From contig CAYTNN010000053.1 in NCBI GenBank assembly GCA_964439135.1, forward strand, positions 1-22,583: a stretch of 22,583 nucleotides of DNA. Reading direction: 5' to 3'. Below, in pieces: positions 18,516 to 22,583 of the stretch; position 1 is the stretch's first letter; every line of letters begins with the position of its first letter. A program made the translations under genes and the position numbers. Under the pieces are notes generated by a model that did not search any database, was not told the origin of the DNA, and saw only the letters and a list, made by a program, of their open reading frames with translations. The stretch is from JAFGPJ01 sp964439135 (GTDB lineage Bacteria > Planctomycetota > Phycisphaerae > Sedimentisphaerales > Anaerobacaceae).

Positions 18516-21500
18516 TTACTCAGCAGCGGCTTCTCTCGGCCGGTACAGACGAATATCATCGAAGTACATTTTGCCCGAACCGCCGGGCGTAGTCATATTG
18601 CCTTTAGTACCCAGGCCAATTGCTATCCTGTCGACGTTAGTCAGGATTATGCCCTGGTCGGCAAAAGCCTGGAGCGGAATAATCCACTCGGTCCAGATGT
18701 TTGTTGTTGCTGCGTCTGCGTTTTCATTGATTACTACCGCAGGAGTACCCGCGGCGTTGGAAACAGTAACGTACAACGGCTCAGGACTGTTGCTCTCGAT
18801 ACCGATATCCTGGCTGACCCACAGCGAGTCGACGTTGCCGGTCATCCGAACATTAGAGTATTTAGCTTCGCAGGTGGCGTTCGCGTTGTGAGCGGTTAAT
18901 GCTATACCTATATAAACTTTCGTGCTCATTGAGATATTTTGCGGATTCCACGCCATCGACTGCCAGGAGGTGCCGTTGCTGGAATAGTAAGCTTTGAAGT
19001 TGCCCACGATGTCCCGCTCTAACCTTACCCAATATGGAGCGGTGATCGCCATTTGTTCTTCCGTTGCTATCGAGGTGTCACTCGTGACGCTTATGTCTGT
19101 ATCACTTCTCATCTGGAATCGACATCCCATGCCGGAGGTGATATACACGGCGGCAAACTTCGAACCTGCATCCAGTGTTTCGCGGATCATCACGCCGGCC
19201 TTGGCCCACTGGTCCGTATCGCCTACGCTGAGCACACGGGCCTCGATCGATCCGACGCCGATGAGTGTCTGATAGGCGTAGTGGAACTGGTCTGCGGTTC
19301 CGGCGATATCCGCGCCCGTAGCAGTAATCGTATAGGTGCCAACGGGTCCTTCAGTAAAGTTGCCGACAGAAGCCGGAAGGCCTCTGAACCAGATTGATAG
19401 TTCCGTTACGCCTTCCTCCGTCCAGTCACGCGGTGCTGTCAGGGTCAGTTCCGTTTCGGAATAATTAGCGTAGCCCTGCTTGTTGTTGTCGTATGCAAGG
19501 GGCATTGACTGACGGTCGTTGTGGACAATGGTTTCCTCGGTATATGAGGCAGTCGTTTCGTCGCCGACGGCAGCGCCGGTGCCGTTACCGGCAAAGAAAT
19601 CCGGAGTATCAGGCGCGCCGTAGCCAAGCCCATCATGCCAGGCGTACCATATCTGGTTCTGGTCGGCGTCGTAATCCTCAAAGTTATCTATAAGAAGGAA
19701 ATCGCCTGTCGTAAAGCTCCAGAGGGTGCCGGCCCACGGACTATCGGGATTTACGCTGTTAACTTCATCCACACGCCAGTAGTAAGTCGTCGCCCAGGCG
19801 AGTTTGCCAGGATCGTAGCTCTCGTCACCTACTGCCTTGACGCCTTTGTATTCGGGTGAGGTATTTGTGGCATTCTTCACGGCGTCTTCATCTGTGCCGA
19901 AATACACCTCATGCGAAGCGGCATAATCTCCCGCGTTCCAGGCGAGAACCGGCGTCATTTTCGTACCGGTTGCTTTGTTGCCCGGGCTTGGACTGCTGGC
20001 ACGGATTGGCGGTGATAATGCAGCCTGGGGAACAATCTGTTCCAGTGTCGAAGGACTCGACCAGAGCAGCTCTGCCACTGCACCATTGCCGCTTTCATAG
20101 TACTCCATTTGAAGGCTGTAAACATTACCGGCCACAAGATCGATCTTGCCGCTGTTCTCGGTATTATCGTGGTCGGTCCAGTTGTCCACAAGCTTCTGGC
20201 CGTCCACCCACAGGCGCACGCCATCGGCGCTATTTGTGTAGAAGATATAGTTTTCTGTGAATGCCGCCTCGATTTCGCCTGTCCATCTGACCGAGTATGC
20301 ACCCGCTCCAAGCGCATCATCCGGTGGCGCGCCGTCCGGCCAGTTGAAGTTGATCTGGGGATCTATACGGGTCAGCACATGATTGCTTAAATCCGTGCCT
20401 CGGAAGTACTCCGCTCTTACACCTCCACCGGGAACGGCCGTTGTGAAGCTCCAGACATCCCCTGTATACCTGGCCGATCCGTCGTACTCATCGACCCGCC
20501 AGTAATAGCTTTTCCCAGTTTCAAGAGGACCAGGAGTGTAGGTTGTTAATCCCAGCGGAGCCCCTCCGACAGCACTGCTGACATTGTCAAAGTTATCGCC
20601 AAAATACACAAAATGTAATTTTGAACCGAATCCTGCAGTCCAGCTAAGAGTCATATTCGGATTGATGAATTTGGCCCCGGTAGCTGGCTGGGGTTTGTAG
20701 GCTTTCTTGCTGGGAACCGTAAAGCTCCAGACATTGCCTTTCCACGGGCTATTCGGATTCTCGTCGTTGATCTCGTCGATTCGCCAGTAGTATGTTGTCC
20801 CCGGAATAAGCCCATCGGGAAATGCATATCCCGGGAAGCCGGCAATGTAGAAAACGTCGGTTTGATTGCCTCTGAATGTATCGCCTGTACCATTATTCAC
20901 ATCATCGAAATTATCACCTATATACACATCATGTGAAACCGCATAAGCACCTGGCGTCCAACCTAAAGTTACCCATGTATCAGGATAGAGAACGCCATCG
21001 GCCGGACTGGATCCCCAGGCATAAGGCCAGGGCTCAGCTTCCATGATAGCCTGAATCTCCGATTGCGATATCGGTCGGTCGTAGATACGGACATCGTCTA
21101 TTGCACCTTGTAATAGCCGTTTGTCATCACCGGTTCTCTCATGGTCAAGGATCCCCAGGGCTACCCCAAATGTATCACCTGGATTGAACACGCTGTTGTC
21201 GGTGGCAGTTCCTGCTTCCTGTCCATCAATGTACAATCTGATCTGACCATCGGCTTTAACTATCGCCGCATGATGCCACTGGTCGTCGTCGTATCTTGTA
21301 GTTGTGTAGATGTTGCTTCCACCACCGGTTCCCAGAGGATAACGATGCAAATATCGTAGGGTGCCGTCTGCCCTAACCTCCAGCAAAATACCATGTACCA
21401 CACCGGGTGCATAGGCCGACAAGACGTCCTGTTCATCTCCAATATCGCTACCTGCTCTGAACCATATAGTGATCGTATAAAACGGAAGGTTAAAATCTCC

Positions 21501-21770
21501 ATCGATGAAGGCATATTCCCATGTGTCCTGTGTGTCCAGGGTTCCGTCTAACAAGAGAATGCCTCCGTATGGACTTTCCTGCCCCCAGGAGACGTTGCCG
21601 GTTACTTCGGCATTGACGCTTTTTCCGCTGACGTCCCTGGCGACCGAGCCGACACCATCCTCGAACGACCACCAGCCGACAAGGCCTGGATCAACATTCC
21701 CGGCGGTGCTTATGCCGGCCAGACCCAGCATTAAAATAATACAAAATGAATTGACCAGTTTTCTACTCAT
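18516..21770 (-). CDS. Large secreted LamG / Fn3-like / PA14 protein
   Basis: This 1084-residue protein starts at ATG 21770 with GGAGGA upstream. Residues 1-23 are a signal peptide. A LamG (concanavalin-like) domain covers about 28-245, with LVGWWSFEDG, WHHAAIVKADGQIRLYIDG and GAIDDVRIYDRPIS. Two Fn3-like modules follow, each ending YYWR.DE...W.G..WSFT (about 250-450). A PA14 domain (about 451-590) has VRAEYFRG, NYIFYTNSADGVRLWVDG and LQMEYYESG. A third Fn3-like module precedes a C-terminal beta-rich half (about 700-1084) with a LamG/DUF1349-like region (DQWAKAGVMIRETLDAGSKF). Such proteins in Phycisphaerae are secreted and probably bind polysaccharide; no catalytic residues are seen. No PEP-CTERM or other sorting tail is present. 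It is monocistronic with its own terminator and unrelated to the island. Confidence 0.9.
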   Translation of the reverse strand: MSRKLVNSFCIILMLGLAGISTAGNVDPGLVGWWSFEDGVGSVARDVSGKSVNAEVTGNVSWGQESPYGGILLLDGTLDTQDTWEYAFIDGDFNLPFYTITIWFRAGSDIGDEQDVLSAYAPGVVHGILLEVRADGTLRYLHRYPLGTGGGSNIYTTTRYDDDQWHHAAIVKADGQIRLYIDGQEAGTATDNSVFNPGDTFGVALGILDHERTGDDKRLLQGAIDDVRIYDRPISQSEIQAIMEAEPWPYAWGSSPADGVLYPDTWVTLGWTPGAYAVSHDVYIGDNFDDVNNGTGDTFRGNQTDVFYIAGFPGYAFPDGLIPGTTYYWRIDEINDENPNSPWKGNVWSFTVPSKKAYKPQPATGAKFINPNMTLSWTAGFGSKLHFVYFGDNFDNVSSAVGGAPLGLTTYTPGPLETGKSYYWRVDEYDGSARYTGDVWSFTTAVPGGGVRAEYFRGTDLSNHVLTRIDPQINFNWPDGAPPDDALGAGAYSVRWTGEIEAAFTENYIFYTNSADGVRLWVDGQKLVDNWTDHDNTENSGKIDLVAGNVYSLQMEYYESGNGAVAELLWSSPSTLEQIVPQAALSPPIRASSPSPGNKATGTKMTPVLAWNAGDYAASHEVYFGTDEDAVKNATNTSPEYKGVKAVGDESYDPGKLAWATTYYWRVDEVNSVNPDSPWAGTLWSFTTGDFLLIDNFEDYDADQNQIWYAWHDGLGYGAPDTPDFFAGNGTGAAVGDETTASYTEETIVHNDRQSMPLAYDNNKQGYANYSETELTLTAPRDWTEEGVTELSIWFRGLPASVGNFTEGPVGTYTITATGADIAGTADQFHYAYQTLIGVGSIEARVLSVGDTDQWAKAGVMIRETLDAGSKFAAVYITSGMGCRFQMRSDTDISVTSDTSIATEEQMAITAPYWVRLERDIVGNFKAYYSSNGTSWQSMAWNPQNISMSTKVYIGIALTAHNANATCEAKYSNVRMTGNVDSLWVSQDIGIESNSPEPLYVTVSNAAGTPAVVINENADAATTNIWTEWIIPLQAFADQGIILTNVDRIAIGLGTKGNMTTPGGSGKMYFDDIRLYRPREAAAE

Positions 21771-21993
21771 AATAATCCTCCTTCAAAAATAAGCTTATAT
21801 GAAGCGACCAATAATGCTTTTCACTTACACGATATTCGATTTGTCTTCAGCCGGGACAATGATTTGTGATTTAACATCACCTCCTTTTCTTAAAAGCATG
21901 ATGTACGTCGCTTATTGAAAAGTCAAAACCAAATCAAACGAAACAAATTTATGCTGCTGAGAGACTGAAAATTCGCAGGTTCCAGCAATCCTG

Positions 21994-22023
21994 TTTATAC
22001 CATATTATACACTCATTTATCAA
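21994..22023 (-). promoter_or_regulatory. Candidate sigma-70 promoter of the LamG gene
   Basis: On the minus strand TTGATA (22018-22023), 18 nt, TATAAA (21994-21999). It would give a leader of about 220 nt. The leader contains an extended Shine-Dalgarno-like AAAAGGAGGTGATG (21876-21889) more than 100 nt before the LamG start, followed only by an 18-codon frame. Confidence 0.35.
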
Positions 22024-22055
22024 GAAAAATCTCTGGATTGTGCATTGGTCACTTT

Positions 22056-22322
22056 TTAGAGCCGGATTTTTATTTTGACGCTGCTGTCGCTTGCGGTTAT
22101 TTTGTTGCCTGAAAGACGATACCTGCCTTCAAGAAGATTTTTTCGCTTTCGTATCCGGAATACTCTACGGACATATCCATTATGGCCGAACCTTCTTCCA
22201 GAATCGCCGGCGAGCTTCTTGCAGAATCGGCCTCCAAAGATTAAGATTGCAACTCCGATGAATAGCGTAACGCTGAGGTTAAAGTCCTCGATATAGCAAT
22301 CCTTCGTTCCTTGATTTAACAC
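22056..22322 (-). CDS. Hypothetical small protein, doubtful
   Basis: This is an 88-codon frame from GTG 22322. Residues about 16-32 (LSVTLFIGVAILIFGG) could be a membrane span; the rest is very basic. There is no clear ribosome binding site and no recognised family. The opposite strand has a similarly long frame, so chance is possible. It is divergent from the adenosyltransferase gene. Confidence 0.25.
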   Translation of the reverse strand: MLNQGTKDCYIEDFNLSVTLFIGVAILIFGGRFCKKLAGDSGRRFGHNGYVRRVFRIRKRKNLLEGRYRLSGNKITASDSSVKIKIRL

Positions 22323-22356
22323 TTTATTTTGTGACGGATATGCGTATAATGCCGCT

Positions 22357-22583
22357 ATGCTGGAAAAAGGACTTGTGCAGATTTATACAGGTGATGGCAA
22401 GGGTAAAACGACTGCTGCGTTCGGCTCGGCTCTGCGTGCCGCCGGTCAGGGCAATAAGGTGCTGATCTATCAATTCCTGAAGCCGGTATCCCTCGATATC
22501 GGGGAACGTTTCGCACTTCAGTTGGGGGCCGTCAGAATCAGAGTCGAAACGCTCGATGTTCCGTGGGATATGTCCGGGTCTTT
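22357..22583 (+). CDS. cobO: Cob(I)yrinic acid a,c-diamide adenosyltransferase, 3' end beyond window
   Basis: The visible 75 residues begin MLEKGLVQIYTGDGKGKTTA, with the P-loop GDGKGKTT at 12-19, then FGSALRAAGQGNKVLIYQFL. This is the N-terminus of the CobA/CobO/BtuR family, which transfers adenosyl from ATP to corrinoid cobalt in adenosylcobalamin synthesis. A TATAAT at 22345-22350 lies only six nt before ATG 22357 and no ribosome binding site is visible, so the message may be almost leaderless. The gene continues past the window. Confidence 0.88.
   Translation, partial: MLEKGLVQIYTGDGKGKTTAAFGSALRAAGQGNKVLIYQFLKPVSLDIGERFALQLGAVRIRVETLDVPWDMSGS

Overview
The window looks like a piece of a Planctomycetota genome, probably of the Phycisphaerae/Sedimentisphaerales type. 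The main evidence is the large secreted LamG/Fn3-like/PA14 protein at the right end, a style common in that group; this assignment is inference. The flanks are ordinary chromosome: a tRNA-Glu/tRNA-Met pair on the left and, on the right, a small lipoprotein, the LamG protein and the start of a cob(I)alamin adenosyltransferase gene.

Between them, from about 125 to 17406, lies what I read as a genomic island. A perfect 42-bp direct repeat bounds it: the 5' half of tRNA-Met is present in the intact gene (125-166) and again alone at 17365-17406. No intact integrase is visible. A transposase remnant sits just inside the right end (17166-17333), and a doubtful recombinase-like remnant lies at 8963-9220.

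The island has three blocks. (1) 287-3857, plus strand: two small helical proteins, a PAS/coiled-coil protein, an actin-like protein closely resembling the magnetosome filament protein MamK, and directly behind it a broken fragment of a cation diffusion facilitator (CDF), the family of MamB/MamM. (2) 3928-8424, minus strand: two tandemly duplicated coiled-coil proteins with very basic N-termini, a coiled-coil/HEAT-repeat protein, a lysine-rich protein sharing its N-terminal module, and two tiny single-span membrane proteins. (3) 9431-17169, plus strand: a CBS-pair protein with a long acidic repeat, then one operon of PAS protein, hybrid histidine kinase, two stand-alone receiver proteins and two long coiled-coil proteins.

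Three transcription units are preceded by a dispersed intergenic module carrying TAAG-N15-GCCGA(A/T)T(A/G)-type sites, close to the sigma-28 (FliA/SigD) consensus TAAA-N15-GCCGATAA. This suggests the system is expressed with motility genes.

Taken together, the island appears to encode an actin-like filament, many scaffold and linker proteins that share short modules, small membrane anchors, and a phosphorelay ending in receiver-only proteins. My best reading is an intracellular positioning or compartment-organising system related to, or decayed from, a magnetosome gene cluster. None of the other diagnostic magnetosome genes (MamA, MamE, MamQ, magnetochrome c-type cytochromes) is visible here, so biomineralisation is not supported by this window alone.
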